This document shows positions 26,253 to 34,868 of a DNA stretch of 64,000 bases, piece by piece. How positions within the stretch are numbered: the first letter of the stretch is position 1; every line of letters starts with the position of its first letter. Origin of the DNA: Roseovarius sp. Pro17 (lineage in GTDB: Bacteria > Pseudomonadota > Alphaproteobacteria > Rhodobacterales > Rhodobacteraceae); assembly GCF_035599575.1 (NCBI RefSeq), contig NZ_CP141179.1:2852001-2916000 (forward strand), written 5' to 3'. The position numbers and the translations under genes were made by a program. The notes below the pieces were generated by a model that was given only the letters and a program-made list of their open reading frames with translations, had not been told where the DNA came from and made no database searches.

Positions 26253-28124
26253 CTACCCCTTGTCGTGGAAGTAGTCATAGACCTTCTGCGCCAGACCTTC
26301 GGAAACGCCATCGACGGCCTTGAGATCAGCCAGAGCAGCGCGACCGACCGCCTTGGCGCTGCCGAAATGCGCCAGCAGCGCGCGTTTGCGCGCTGCACCG
26401 ACGCCCGGCACATCGTCAAGCGGCGTCGCGCTGACCGCCTTGGAGCGTTTTGCGCGGTGCGTGCCAATGGCAAAGCGGTGCGCCTCATCGCGCAAGCGCT
26501 GGATGAAATACAATACCGGATCATTGCGCGGCAGCGCGATGGGATGCTGGCCGGTGCGGTGGAATTCCTCCTTGCCCTGATCGCGGTCGATCCCCTTGGC
26601 GACGCCGACCATCGGGATCTCGCTCACGCCCATGTCGTTCATGATTCCGCGCACCGCGCTGACCTGCCCCGCCCCGCCGTCGATCAGCAAGAGGTCGGGC
26701 CAAGTGCCCTTGGTGCGGTCCGGATCCTCCTTCAGCAGGCGCTTGAAGCGGCGTTGCAGCACCTCCTTCATCATGCCGAAATCGTCACCCGGAGTCATAT
26801 CATCGCCACGAATGTTGAACTTGCGATACTGGTTTTTCATCATGCCCTCGGGCCCCGCGACAATCATCGCACCGACCGCGAAAGCGCCCTGAATGTGACT
26901 GTTGTCATAGACCTCAATCCGCTGGGGTGGGCCGTCCAGACCAAACGCATCGGCGACGCCGCGCAGCAGCCTTGCTTGCGTCGCGCTCTCGGCCATCTTG
27001 CGGGCGAGGCTTTCGCGCGCGTTGCGCAGGGCCGACTCCACCAACTCGGCCTTTTCGCCGCGTTGGGGGACCAGCAGAGTGACCTTGCGACCCAGCTTGC
27101 CGGTGAGGGCCTCGGCCATCAGATCGGGGCTTTCGATTTCGCCCGACAGGATCAGTTGGCGGGGCGGCTCCTTGGTGTCGTAGAACTGGCCGATGAAGGC
27201 TTCCAGCACTTCGGGCGCCTCGACGTCCACGCCGACACGAGGATAAAAGTCACGGTTGCCCCAGTTCTGCCCCGCCCGGATAAAGAACACCTGAACGCAG
27301 GCCTGCCCCTGGTCCAGATGCAGCGCGATCACGTCGGCCTCGTCCACGCTGCGCGGATTGATCCCCTGCGCCGTCTGAACCTGCGTCATCGCCTTGATCC
27401 GGTCGCGCAGGGCGGCCGCGCGCTCAAACTCCATCTGCTCCGAGGCCTCGGCCATCTGGCCAGCCAGCTTTTCCTGAATTTCGGTGGATTTACCGCTCAG
27501 ATACCGCTCGGCATCGCCGACCTGCGCGATGTATTCGTCCTTTGAGATGTAGCCGACGCAGGGCGCAGTGCAGCGTTTGATCTGATATTGCAGGCACGGG
27601 CGCGTGCGTGCCTCGAACACCGAATCCGTGCAATTGCGCAGTTGGAACACGCGCTGAAGCTGCGCCAGCGTGCGGTTGACCGCGCCCGCGCTGGCGAAGG
27701 GGCCGTAATACGCGCCCTTTTCCCGCTTGGCCCCGCGATGCTTCTTGATCATCGGATAGTCGTGCGTTTTCGTCACAAGGATATTCGGGAACGATTTATC
27801 GTCGCGCAGCAGCACGTTGTATTTGGGTTTCAGCTGCTTGATCAGGTTCTGCTCCAGCAGCAGCGCCTCGGTTTCGGTCGCTGTCGTCAGGAACATCATC
27901 GAGGCGGTCGCGTCTATCATCCGCATGATGCGACCCGTGTGCCCGGTGGGGCGCGCATAGCTGGACACGCGCGCCTTCAGATTGCGCGCCTTGCCAACAT
28001 AAAGCACGCGCGCTTGTGCATCCAGCATGCGGTAAACACCCGGCGAGCCGTCGAGCGTGCGCAGATAGGACTGGATCACCTTGTAGCCGGTCGGCACGGG
28101 GGTTTGCGGAGTTTGGTCGGTCAT
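26253..28124 (-). CDS. uvrC: Excinuclease ABC subunit C
   Basis: A 623-residue UvrC. The N-terminal GIY-YIG nuclease (residues about 26-105, GVYRMLDAQARVLYVGKARNLKARV) makes the 3' incision. A Cys-rich segment (RNCTDSVFEARTRPCLQYQIKRCTAPCVGY) follows near 165-195, then a UVR motif near 215-250. The RNase H-like domain (IEVYDNSHIQGA, LLLIDGGAGQ) makes the 5' incision, and tandem helix-hairpin-helices end the protein. Full length for the family. Upstream lies a 302-nt AT-rich region; no canonical SOS box is obvious there. Confidence 0.97.
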   Translation of the reverse strand: MTDQTPQTPVPTGYKVIQSYLRTLDGSPGVYRMLDAQARVLYVGKARNLKARVSSYARPTGHTGRIMRMIDATASMMFLTTATETEALLLEQNLIKQLKPKYNVLLRDDKSFPNILVTKTHDYPMIKKHRGAKREKGAYYGPFASAGAVNRTLAQLQRVFQLRNCTDSVFEARTRPCLQYQIKRCTAPCVGYISKDEYIAQVGDAERYLSGKSTEIQEKLAGQMAEASEQMEFERAAALRDRIKAMTQVQTAQGINPRSVDEADVIALHLDQGQACVQVFFIRAGQNWGNRDFYPRVGVDVEAPEVLEAFIGQFYDTKEPPRQLILSGEIESPDLMAEALTGKLGRKVTLLVPQRGEKAELVESALRNARESLARKMAESATQARLLRGVADAFGLDGPPQRIEVYDNSHIQGAFAVGAMIVAGPEGMMKNQYRKFNIRGDDMTPGDDFGMMKEVLQRRFKRLLKEDPDRTKGTWPDLLLIDGGAGQVSAVRGIMNDMGVSEIPMVGVAKGIDRDQGKEEFHRTGQHPIALPRNDPVLYFIQRLRDEAHRFAIGTHRAKRSKAVSATPLDDVPGVGAARKRALLAHFGSAKAVGRAALADLKAVDGVSEGLAQKVYDYFHDKG

Positions 28125-28426
28125 GGGCCTATAGATATGATTCTGCCGCCCTGCTGCAATCTTGGGCGTGCGCGCACAAGGGGAATCCTGTCCACGCTTT
28201 CTGTGGATAACTCTGCGGGTAACTTTGCGTAACCCTGAAATTTCCCTTGTTGACAGCAGACTTCGCTGATTTGCTTAATTTTTAGGCAGACCTTCAAGCT
28301 ACTGACTTTATTTGGTAAATATTGTGATACTTTGCAATATATTGATAATGCTGGAGTTTTCTGAACGCCCGCTCAACAAAATCTAACACAGTGCAGAACT
28401 TTCGTCAGCCAAGGCGCTACAAGCGT
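28125..28426. other. AT-rich intergenic region with a perfect DnaA box
   Basis: 302 nt between uvrC and the FolM-like SDR. TGTGGATAA, the exact complement of the DnaA-box consensus TTATCCACA, is at 28202-28210, followed by related words ending GGGTAAC and GCGTAACC. From about 28240 to 28400 the sequence is strikingly AT-rich for this genome. TTGACA occurs at 28251-28256 on the + strand, but no + strand gene follows. It probably holds the uvrC promoter; a DnaA-controlled or origin-like role is an open possibility. Confidence 0.5.
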
Positions 28427-29206
28427 CTATTCAACCCCCAGAACGTCCGGAGTCTTCCATCCCAGATGCTGTCCACCATCTATGCATAGCAACTGCCCGG
28501 TCACTGCGGACGCACCCAGAAAATAGGCCAGGGCGCCGGTGATATCCTGCACATTCGCGCCTCTTTCCAGCACTGTGGTGGCGCGCTGCGCGGCAAAATG
28601 CGCCTCGCTTTGGCGGGTGGCGCGCAGGGTCGGGCCGGGGCCTATGGCGTTGACGCGCACACGCGGCGCCAGCGCCTGCGCGGCGGTCTGGGTGAACGCC
28701 CAGAGTCCCATCTTGGCCAGTGTATAGGTCATGAATTCCGGCGTCAGCTTGCGCACGCGCTGGTCGATCATATTGACGACGAGGCCTTGGGCCACCGGTT
28801 CGCCGTTCTCGTCAATCTCAGGGTCCGGCACCTGCGCCGCCAGCGCCTGCGTCAGCACGAAAGGCGCGCGCAGGTTCGATCCGAAATGGCGATCCCAGCT
28901 ACTGCGCGTCGCGCTTTCCAGCGTATCGTAGTCAAAGATCGAGGCCGAGTTGACCAGCACCGTGATCGGCCCGCCCAACGCCTCGGCGGCGGCAGGCAAG
29001 AGGCGCGTGACCTCATCCTCGTTCAACAAATCCGCCTGAAGGGGGGCGGCACTGCGGCCCAATGCGCGAATCTCGCCGGCGACAGCCTCGGCGCCGCTGT
29101 CCGAACTGTGATAGTGCACAGCCACGTCATGGCCACGCGCCGCCAGTTCCAGCGCCATCGCGCGGCCCAGCCTTTTGCCGGCCCCAGTTACCAATGCACG
29201 TCCCAT
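28427..29206 (-). CDS. SDR family oxidoreductase, pteridine reductase/FolM-like
   Basis: A 259-residue SDR. It has the TGAGKRLGRAMALELAARG cofactor motif at residues 7-25 and NSASIFDYDTLES in place of the usual NAG motif. Around residues 158-165 it has YTLAK as the YxxxK catalytic pair, and it ends with GQLLCIDGGQHL. The NSAS variant and TGxxKRLG motif resemble FolM/PTR1 dihydromonapterin or pteridine reductases, which supply tetrahydropterins. The exact substrate is inferred. It lies 13 nt downstream of the antiporter gene's start side on the same strand, as the end of a run of minus-strand genes. Confidence 0.85.
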   Translation of the reverse strand: MGRALVTGAGKRLGRAMALELAARGHDVAVHYHSSDSGAEAVAGEIRALGRSAAPLQADLLNEDEVTRLLPAAAEALGGPITVLVNSASIFDYDTLESATRSSWDRHFGSNLRAPFVLTQALAAQVPDPEIDENGEPVAQGLVVNMIDQRVRKLTPEFMTYTLAKMGLWAFTQTAAQALAPRVRVNAIGPGPTLRATRQSEAHFAAQRATTVLERGANVQDITGALAYFLGASAVTGQLLCIDGGQHLGWKTPDVLGVE

Positions 29207-29219
29207 ATGCGCCCCTCCC

Positions 29220-30167
29220 TTAGATCAATATGATGGTCACATAGGCCAGATAGACCACGGTCAAGATGACGCCAATCACGCGACCTATATCGACCTTGAG
29301 GAAAACAAACGGGATCAGCGCCAGTGACGCGGCCAGCATGACCCTCAGGTCAAAGCGCAGGAATTCGACATCGACCGGGATCGGCCTGATCAGCGAGGCG
29401 ACGCCGATGATGCCCAACAGGTTGAACATATTCGAGCCGATGACGTTGCCCAGCGCCACGTCCGCCTGCTTGCGCAGGGCGGCCATGATGGTGGTCGCCA
29501 GTTCCGGCAGCGACGTGCCCAGTGCCACCAGCGTCAGGCCGATCACGGCATCGCTGACGCCATAGTCGCGCGCGATGATCGACGCGTTGTCGACCAGCAA
29601 ATCAGCCCCCAGCGGCAGGCCGACGAGGCCCAGCACCAGAAAAACGGCGATCTGCCACCACGGCATATTGGGGTCAGCGCCTTCGATCCCTTCGGCAGGA
29701 CAGGCACGCTCAGCCCGGCGATGATTGCGCGCATCGCGCGCAAGGATGAACATGACCAGCGCCAGCGCCGCCAGCAGGATCAGCCCCGACCAGAAGGTAA
29801 AGATGCCAACGAACGCCAGCCCTATGAACAACACGCTGGCGATCAGCATATAAACATAGGTCTTGCGCGTGTCACACTGTGACGAATGGATCACCGACAG
29901 GATCGCAGGCAGGCCCAGCACCAGCAGCACATTGGCAGTGTTCGAGCCGATGACATTGCCCAGTGCCAGCCCCGGCTTGTTCATCAGGACGGCGTTGATC
30001 GAGATCAGCAATTCGGGTGCCGACGTGCCAAAGGCCACGATCGTCAGGCTGACGATCAGCGCCGGGATACCGACCCGCAGGCTGAGGTTGACCGCGCCCT
30101 TGACCAGCGCATCGCCCGCCAGCAGCAGGATAACCAGCCCCAGCCCCGCAAATGCCCAGACCATCAT
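29220..30167 (-). CDS. Calcium/sodium antiporter, CaCA family
   Basis: A 315-residue membrane protein with about ten helices and the two inverted alpha repeats of the CaCA family. The first is FGTSAPELLISINAVL with GNVIGSNTANVLL; the second is LGTSLPELATTIMAAL with GNVIGSNMFNLLG. The Glu in each PEL motif is the ion-binding residue. It is close to the YrbG type. A hydrophilic loop (about residues 145-168) separates the halves. The ATG overlaps the stop of the small protein upstream (ATGA). Confidence 0.92.
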   Translation of the reverse strand: MMVWAFAGLGLVILLLAGDALVKGAVNLSLRVGIPALIVSLTIVAFGTSAPELLISINAVLMNKPGLALGNVIGSNTANVLLVLGLPAILSVIHSSQCDTRKTYVYMLIASVLFIGLAFVGIFTFWSGLILLAALALVMFILARDARNHRRAERACPAEGIEGADPNMPWWQIAVFLVLGLVGLPLGADLLVDNASIIARDYGVSDAVIGLTLVALGTSLPELATTIMAALRKQADVALGNVIGSNMFNLLGIIGVASLIRPIPVDVEFLRFDLRVMLAASLALIPFVFLKVDIGRVIGVILTVVYLAYVTIILI

Positions 30168-30334
30168 TTATGTATGCCCTTCTGGCAGGGGCATGGCCCC
30201 TTGCCGATCCTGTACTTGCCGCATTTCGGGCACTTGGCCGCCGCCAGACGTTTCTGCCCGGGAAAGCGCAAGCGCCCAAACATGGCCAGAACGACCATGC
30301 CGACCAGAAAGAGCATGACGATTTTGATGATCAC
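30164..30334 (-). CDS. Small membrane-anchored protein with Cys-rich tail
   Basis: A 56-residue protein (or 50 residues if ATG 30316 is used). One transmembrane helix (IVMLFLVGMVVLAMFG) is followed by a basic stretch and a cysteine motif CPKCGKYRIGKGPCPC that looks like a mini zinc ribbon. I recognise no named family. The GTG at 30334 lies 5 nt after the S49 peptidase stop, and the gene overlaps the antiporter start by 4 nt, so it is translated as part of that operon. An unrelated longer reading frame upstream lies inside the peptidase gene. Confidence 0.75.
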   Translation of the reverse strand: MIIKIVMLFLVGMVVLAMFGRLRFPGQKRLAAAKCPKCGKYRIGKGPCPCQKGIHK

Positions 30335-30338
30335 GCGG

Positions 30339-31151
30339 CTACAGCCCGAAGCGCGCGAAATGCGCGCGGTTCTCGACAGCGGCGATGGTGTCTTCGACAA
30401 GTGTAACGCCAAAGCGCGACAGCAGGCCCTTCTTGCGACCATATTGCATCAGGCGCACGTCCTTGCCGTATAGCTCTTGCAGTTTGGGCACCATGTGCGC
30501 TTCGCCATCGACCAGCCCCAGCTTGACCGCGCGACGGCCCAGCCAGAATTCGCCGGTGAAAATATCAGGGTTGTCGGCCAATTTGGCCCCGCGCCGTTCC
30601 TTGACATAAGCGATAAAGCCGCTGTGCATGTCCTCGAGCAGATCCTTGAGGCGGTCAACATCCTCTTGCTTTTGCGGAAGGAACGGGTCCAGCGTCGATT
30701 TCGACTTGCCCGAGGTATGCACGCGCCGCTCGATCCCCTGACGGGCCAGAAACACGGGCAGGCCAAAGCCCGCCGAGATGACGCCGATGGACCCGACGAT
30801 TGATCCGAAATCGACCCAGATATCATCCGCCGACGCCGCCAGCCAATAGCCGCCGGAGGCTGCGACATCCTCGACAAAGGCATGGACGTGCACGCCCTTG
30901 TCCTCGGCAAGCCGCCGGATACGACCCGCAATCAACGACGATTGAACAGGCGATCCGCCGGGCGAGTTGATCAGCAAGGCGACCGCCCGCGGCTTGCCCC
31001 TTTTAAACGCCTTTTCAAGCATGGGCGCGAGCGTCTCATCGTTCAGCGACATGCGGCCTGTGCCGATAGTGCCGCTGAGGCGCACGACCGCCACGCGCGG
31101 GTGCGATTTGATGAACGGCAGGCGGGATTTGAGGGTGGACCATTTTGTCAT
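30339..31151 (-). CDS. S49 family serine peptidase (SohB/SppA-like)
   Basis: A 270-residue S49 peptidase with LLINSPGGSP near residues 60-70, EDVAASGGYWLAAS with the nucleophile Ser near residue 99, and the region SGKSKSTLDPF with the catalytic Lys near residue 150. S49 enzymes degrade signal peptides or membrane proteins. No signal peptide or clear transmembrane helix is visible at the N-terminus, so this form may be cytoplasmic or peripheral. It starts an operon with the small Cys-rich membrane protein and the CaCA antiporter. Confidence 0.92.
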   Translation of the reverse strand: MTKWSTLKSRLPFIKSHPRVAVVRLSGTIGTGRMSLNDETLAPMLEKAFKRGKPRAVALLINSPGGSPVQSSLIAGRIRRLAEDKGVHVHAFVEDVAASGGYWLAASADDIWVDFGSIVGSIGVISAGFGLPVFLARQGIERRVHTSGKSKSTLDPFLPQKQEDVDRLKDLLEDMHSGFIAYVKERRGAKLADNPDIFTGEFWLGRRAVKLGLVDGEAHMVPKLQELYGKDVRLMQYGRKKGLLSRFGVTLVEDTIAAVENRAHFARFGL

Positions 31152-31237
31152 GTGAGCGATGTATAATCCTAAGGACTTTGAAACAAGGCGGCAGGGCGCG
31201 GCGCGGACGCCTTATTGCAAAAATGTTGGGCTGGGGG

Positions 31238-31999
31238 TCAGGATTTGATCCGGTATCCGGTTCTAAATATCCACCAGACGATCCCCATGCAGATACCGGT
31301 AAAGCCCGCAATGGCCAGCAGTGACCAGCCGACGCCGACATCTGCCGTGCCAAAGAAGGACCAGCGAAACCCCGAAACAAGGTAAACCACCGGATTGAAC
31401 AGCGCCACCGTCTGCCAGTTTTCGGGTAACATCGAGATGGAGTAGAACGCGCCGCCGAGGAAGATCAGCGGCGTGATCACCAGGAGCGGGATTAGTTGTA
31501 GCTGTTGAAAGTTTTCCGCCCAGATGCCGATGATAAAGCCAAACAGGCTGAAACTGATGCAGGTGAGCAGCAGAAAGGCCAGCATCGCCCACGGGTGCAT
31601 GATTTGGATGTCGACAAAGAAGCCTGCGGTGACAAGGATCACGATGCCGATGATCAGCGATTTCGTCGCCGCCGCGCCGACATAGCCCAGCACAATTTCA
31701 AGGAAATTAACCGGGGCCGACAGCAACTCGAAAATCGTGCCGATGAATTTCGGGAAATAGATGCCAAAGGACGCGTTGCTGATTGCCTGCGTCATGACGC
31801 TGAGCATGATGAGGCCCGGCACGATGAACGCACCGTAGCTAATGCCCTCGACCTGATCGATGCGGCTGCCGATCGCGGCGCCAAAGACCACGAAATAAAG
31901 AGAGGTCGAGATGACGGGCGACAGCAAGCTCTCCATCAGGGTGCGAAAGAACCGCTTCATTTCATAGAGGTAGATCGCCCAGATCGCTGGAAAGTTCAT
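31238..31999 (-). CDS. ABC-2 type transporter permease (YadH-like)
   Basis: A 253-residue permease with six hydrophobic segments and the typical ABC-2 layout. There is an amphipathic start ([27 protein letters not shown]), [20 protein letters not shown] near residues 175-195, and [16 protein letters not shown] near the end. It overlaps the ATPase gene by 4 nt and forms a two-gene exporter of the YadGH/drug-resistance type. Substrate unknown. Confidence 0.9.
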   Translation of the reverse strand: MNFPAIWAIYLYEMKRFFRTLMESLLSPVISTSLYFVVFGAAIGSRIDQVEGISYGAFIVPGLIMLSVMTQAISNASFGIYFPKFIGTIFELLSAPVNFLEIVLGYVGAAATKSLIIGIVILVTAGFFVDIQIMHPWAMLAFLLLTCISFSLFGFIIGIWAENFQQLQLIPLLVITPLIFLGGAFYSISMLPENWQTVALFNPVVYLVSGFRWSFFGTADVGVGWSLLAIAGFTGICMGIVWWIFRTGYRIKS

Positions 32000-32925
32000 T
32001 GCTCGCCCTCATTTATCAGCCCGACGAATATCTCTTCCAGGCTGCTTTGCGTGGTCTGGATGTCGCTCAGCGATAATCCTTCGTTCGCGATGGCCTGCAA
32101 GAGGCGCGTGATGCCCGTCCGCTCGCCGGTGGAATCGTAGGTGTAGCTTAGTGATTGACCGCCCTCGCCCAGCGTCAGATCATAGTCGGCCAGCGTATCG
32201 GGCACAGCTGGCAATGGCTCGGTCAAATCGATGCGCAGGGTCTTGCGGCCCATGCGGGCCATCAGGTCGGCCTTGGGCTCGACCAGCAGGATCTCGCCTT
32301 TGTTGATGACGGCGATGCGGTCGGCGATCGCCTCGGCCTCTTCGATGTAATGCGTGGTCAGGATGATGGTGACGCCGGATTTGCGCAGCTCTTCGACGAT
32401 CTGCCACATGTCACGGCGCAGCTCGACATCGACGCCTGCGGTCGGTTCGTCCAGAAACAGAACGCGCGGCTCGTGGCAGAGCGCCTTGGCGATCAGCACG
32501 CGGCGCTTCATCCCGCCCGACAGCTCGCGGGTGCGCGACCCGCGCTTGTCCCAGAGGCTGAGCTGGCGCAAAATTTTCTCGATCAGCGCATCGTCGCGGG
32601 ACTTGCCAAAGAGGCCGCGCGAGAAACGAACCGTGTTGATGACCTTCTCGAACGGCTCCAGCGCGATTTCCTGCGGGACCAGCCCGATCATCGCGCGCGC
32701 CTTGCGATAACCGGTGATCACGTCATGCCCGCCAACAGTGGCGCTTCCGCTGGTCGGCGTGACGATACCGCAAAGCGCCGAGATCAGCGTCGTCTTGCCC
32801 GCGCCGTTGGGGCCGAGCAGCGCGATGATCTCGCCCTCTTCAATCGCGAGCGACACGTCCTTGAGCGCGACATGTCCGCCGCCATAGACCTTGCCCATGT
32901 TCTGGACGTCAACGATAGCTGTCAT
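31996..32925 (-). CDS. ABC transporter ATP-binding protein (YadG-like)
   Basis: A 309-residue ATPase with Walker [10 protein letters not shown] near residues 39-47, Q-loop VPQE, signature LSGGMKRR near residue 140, Walker [13 protein letters not shown] and H-loop TTHY. The C-terminal extension of about 80 residues is typical of DrrA/YadG-type exporters. It pairs with the overlapping permease gene downstream. The upstream neighbour is the divergent amine oxidase. Confidence 0.93.
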   Translation of the reverse strand: MTAIVDVQNMGKVYGGGHVALKDVSLAIEEGEIIALLGPNGAGKTTLISALCGIVTPTSGSATVGGHDVITGYRKARAMIGLVPQEIALEPFEKVINTVRFSRGLFGKSRDDALIEKILRQLSLWDKRGSRTRELSGGMKRRVLIAKALCHEPRVLFLDEPTAGVDVELRRDMWQIVEELRKSGVTIILTTHYIEEAEAIADRIAVINKGEILLVEPKADLMARMGRKTLRIDLTEPLPAVPDTLADYDLTLGEGGQSLSYTYDSTGERTGITRLLQAIANEGLSLSDIQTTQSSLEEIFVGLINEGEQ

Positions 32926-33024
32926 GGTCCGGCCTCCGGGGTTTTGCGGGTTGCGCGGAACCTATATCATTCGCGGCCAAGGGCAATCGCGCAATCGGCG
33001 ACCCCCGACAGAAAGGCAGATCAC

Positions 33025-34260
33025 ATGAGCGATCCTCAGATCATCATCGTTGGCGCAGGCGCCGCCGGTATCGGCGCGGCGTTGGAATGCGAGGCGCGCG
33101 GCATTTCTTATGTGGTGCTTGAGGCGGCGACACGCGTCGGCGGGCGTGCCTATACGGCAGAGGCGGGCCTGCCCAAGCCGTGGGATCATGGCTGTCACTG
33201 GCTGCATTGCGCAGACGAAAACCCGCTGGTCGCATGGGCGGATCGACTAGGGGCTACCTACCGGCAGCAGGACGTCGCCAATCCGTTTATGGTTTGGACC
33301 GACGGCGCGTTCGGCAATACAGAGGAAATCGCAGAATACGGCGCGGCCGTTACCCATGCCTTCGAGGCCATTGAGGCCTCAAACCGCGACGTGCCGATTC
33401 CCGAGGTGCTGCCCGATGCCGGGCGCTGGACACCGTCGGTGCGGCTGATCGTGGCATTGATGGCCGGGGATGACGGCGGGGACGTGTCCGCCTCGGCCTA
33501 TGCCGATTACCGGGACACCGATCACAACTGGCCCGTTCTGTCAGGTTATGGCGCGCTTATCACAGCGATGGCCGAGGGGCTGAACATCCGCACCGGCGTT
33601 GCTGTGAAGGCCATCCACCAGCGCGGCACTGGCGCAAGCGTGACCATGGATCAGGGCAAGCTGGAGGCGGCGGGTGTAATTGTTACCGCATCGACCAATG
33701 TCCTCACGCGCGGCGCAATCCACTTTAGCCCCGGCCCTGCCGCCGATCTGGCGTTCGAACTCGACCGCGTTCCGTGCGGGATTTATGAAAAGGTCGCCTT
33801 CGCCATGGATGCGCTGCCGCAGGAAATGACCCAGACCCGGTTTTTGTCAGTTCAACAGAGCGGCCACGATATAGCGACTAATTTCCAAATCGTGCATGGG
33901 GATGCGCCCATGATGCTGTGCCATATGGCCGGAGCACTCGCGCATACGCTAGTGATGGCAGGGCCTGAGGCCATGATCGACTATGCGCGCGGCGCTCTTG
34001 TTGATGCTTTCGGGACGCAGATCGAGGGTCGGATCACCGGCACCGCCACCACTAACTGGACGACCGATCCATTGGTGCTGGGATCGTATTCCCACGCCCG
34101 TCCCGGCTGGGCGCAGTTCCGGCGCGACATGATCACGCGCGAGACCGGCAGCGTCGCATTTGCCGGTGAGGCGTTTTCGCCAAATTGGCAGGCAACGGCG
34201 CATGGCGCCTATGCCAGCGGGCGGGATGTGGCGGCGCGGATGGCAAAAAATCTTAGGTGA
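33025..34260 (+). CDS. FAD-dependent amine oxidase family protein
   Basis: A 411-residue flavoprotein. The dinucleotide-binding motif is IIIVGAGAAGIGAALECEARG at residues 6-26, followed by LEAATRVGGRAYT, the amine-oxidase GG motif. The C-terminal FAD contact is VAFAGEAFSPNWQATAHGAYASG. The family includes monoamine and polyamine oxidases and desaturases. ATG 33025 follows AGAAAGGCAGATC; the open frame reaches far upstream but only as antisense to the ABC ATPase. The 3' end overlaps the convergent CoxG-like gene by 8 nt. Confidence 0.9.
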   Translation: MSDPQIIIVGAGAAGIGAALECEARGISYVVLEAATRVGGRAYTAEAGLPKPWDHGCHWLHCADENPLVAWADRLGATYRQQDVANPFMVWTDGAFGNTEEIAEYGAAVTHAFEAIEASNRDVPIPEVLPDAGRWTPSVRLIVALMAGDDGGDVSASAYADYRDTDHNWPVLSGYGALITAMAEGLNIRTGVAVKAIHQRGTGASVTMDQGKLEAAGVIVTASTNVLTRGAIHFSPGPAADLAFELDRVPCGIYEKVAFAMDALPQEMTQTRFLSVQQSGHDIATNFQIVHGDAPMMLCHMAGALAHTLVMAGPEAMIDYARGALVDAFGTQIEGRITGTATTNWTTDPLVLGSYSHARPGWAQFRRDMITRETGSVAFAGEAFSPNWQATAHGAYASGRDVAARMAKNLR

Positions 34261-34756
34261 TAAGCCGCTTCAGCCAGCCCTTTTTCTCGGCCTCGGGTTC
34301 GTCATCGCCTTCCTTTGGCCCCTCAATCACCTCTTCGAGGCGGGTAAAGAACTGGTCGGCCATCTTCTTGGCAAACCCATCGACGATGCGACTGCCCAGC
34401 TGCGCCAGCTTGCCGCCGACCTTGGCCTCGACATCGTAGCTCAGCGTGGTGACGCCGTCCGCCTCATCGAGGCGCACATCGGCGGCACCTTTGGCAAAAC
34501 CCGCCGCGCCGCCCTTGCCTTCGCCTGTCAGGGTGAGGCTGGTTTGATCCACCACGTTGCTGATGGTGACGGCACCGCGAAAGGTAGCCTTGACCGGGCC
34601 GACCTTTTGCGTGACGACCGCCTCAAACCCGTCCTCGGCGCTGCCGGTCACCTCGGTCGCGCCCGGCACGCATTCCTTCAGCACCTCGGGGCTGAGTAGC
34701 GCGGCCCAAACGGTGGCCTTGTCTGCCTCGATCGTGCGTGTGTCGCTCATTTGCAT
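34253..34756 (-). CDS. CoxG-like SRPBCC family protein
   Basis: A 167-residue protein with an SRPBCC (START-like) domain at residues 1-145, including KATVWAALLSPEVLKECVPGATEV and the GFAKKMADQFFTRLEEVI helix. An acidic stretch and a basic C-terminus (EKKGWLKRL) follow. This is the CoxG family, which in carboxydotrophs helps anchor CO dehydrogenase to the membrane. No cox structural genes are in the window, so the role here is unknown. AGGGAGGA precedes the chosen ATG. The 3' end overlaps the amine oxidase gene on the opposite strand. Confidence 0.85.
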   Translation of the reverse strand: MQMSDTRTIEADKATVWAALLSPEVLKECVPGATEVTGSAEDGFEAVVTQKVGPVKATFRGAVTISNVVDQTSLTLTGEGKGGAAGFAKGAADVRLDEADGVTTLSYDVEAKVGGKLAQLGSRIVDGFAKKMADQFFTRLEEVIEGPKEGDDEPEAEKKGWLKRLIT

Positions 34757-34868
34757 GGGGCGTCCTCCCTTGGGCATTTCGCCACAGGTTAGCCGATGGC
34801 AGGCAGTGCGCCAATACTTGCCGTTCGTCCGGGCAAGCCAAGCCGCGCAAACGATGCCTCAGTCAGCG

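Noticed and set aside
25041..27545. Long + strand open frame of 834 codons antisense to moaE, moaD, pgsA and uvrC
   Set aside because: It lies entirely opposite four well-recognised genes, is rich in Arg, His, Gln and Asp as expected of the antisense of GC-rich coding DNA, and shows no domain motif.
32155..33024. 290-codon N-terminal extension of the amine oxidase frame
   Set aside because: It is antisense to the ABC ATPase gene; the FAD motif begins a few residues after ATG 33025, which has a plausible ribosome binding site.
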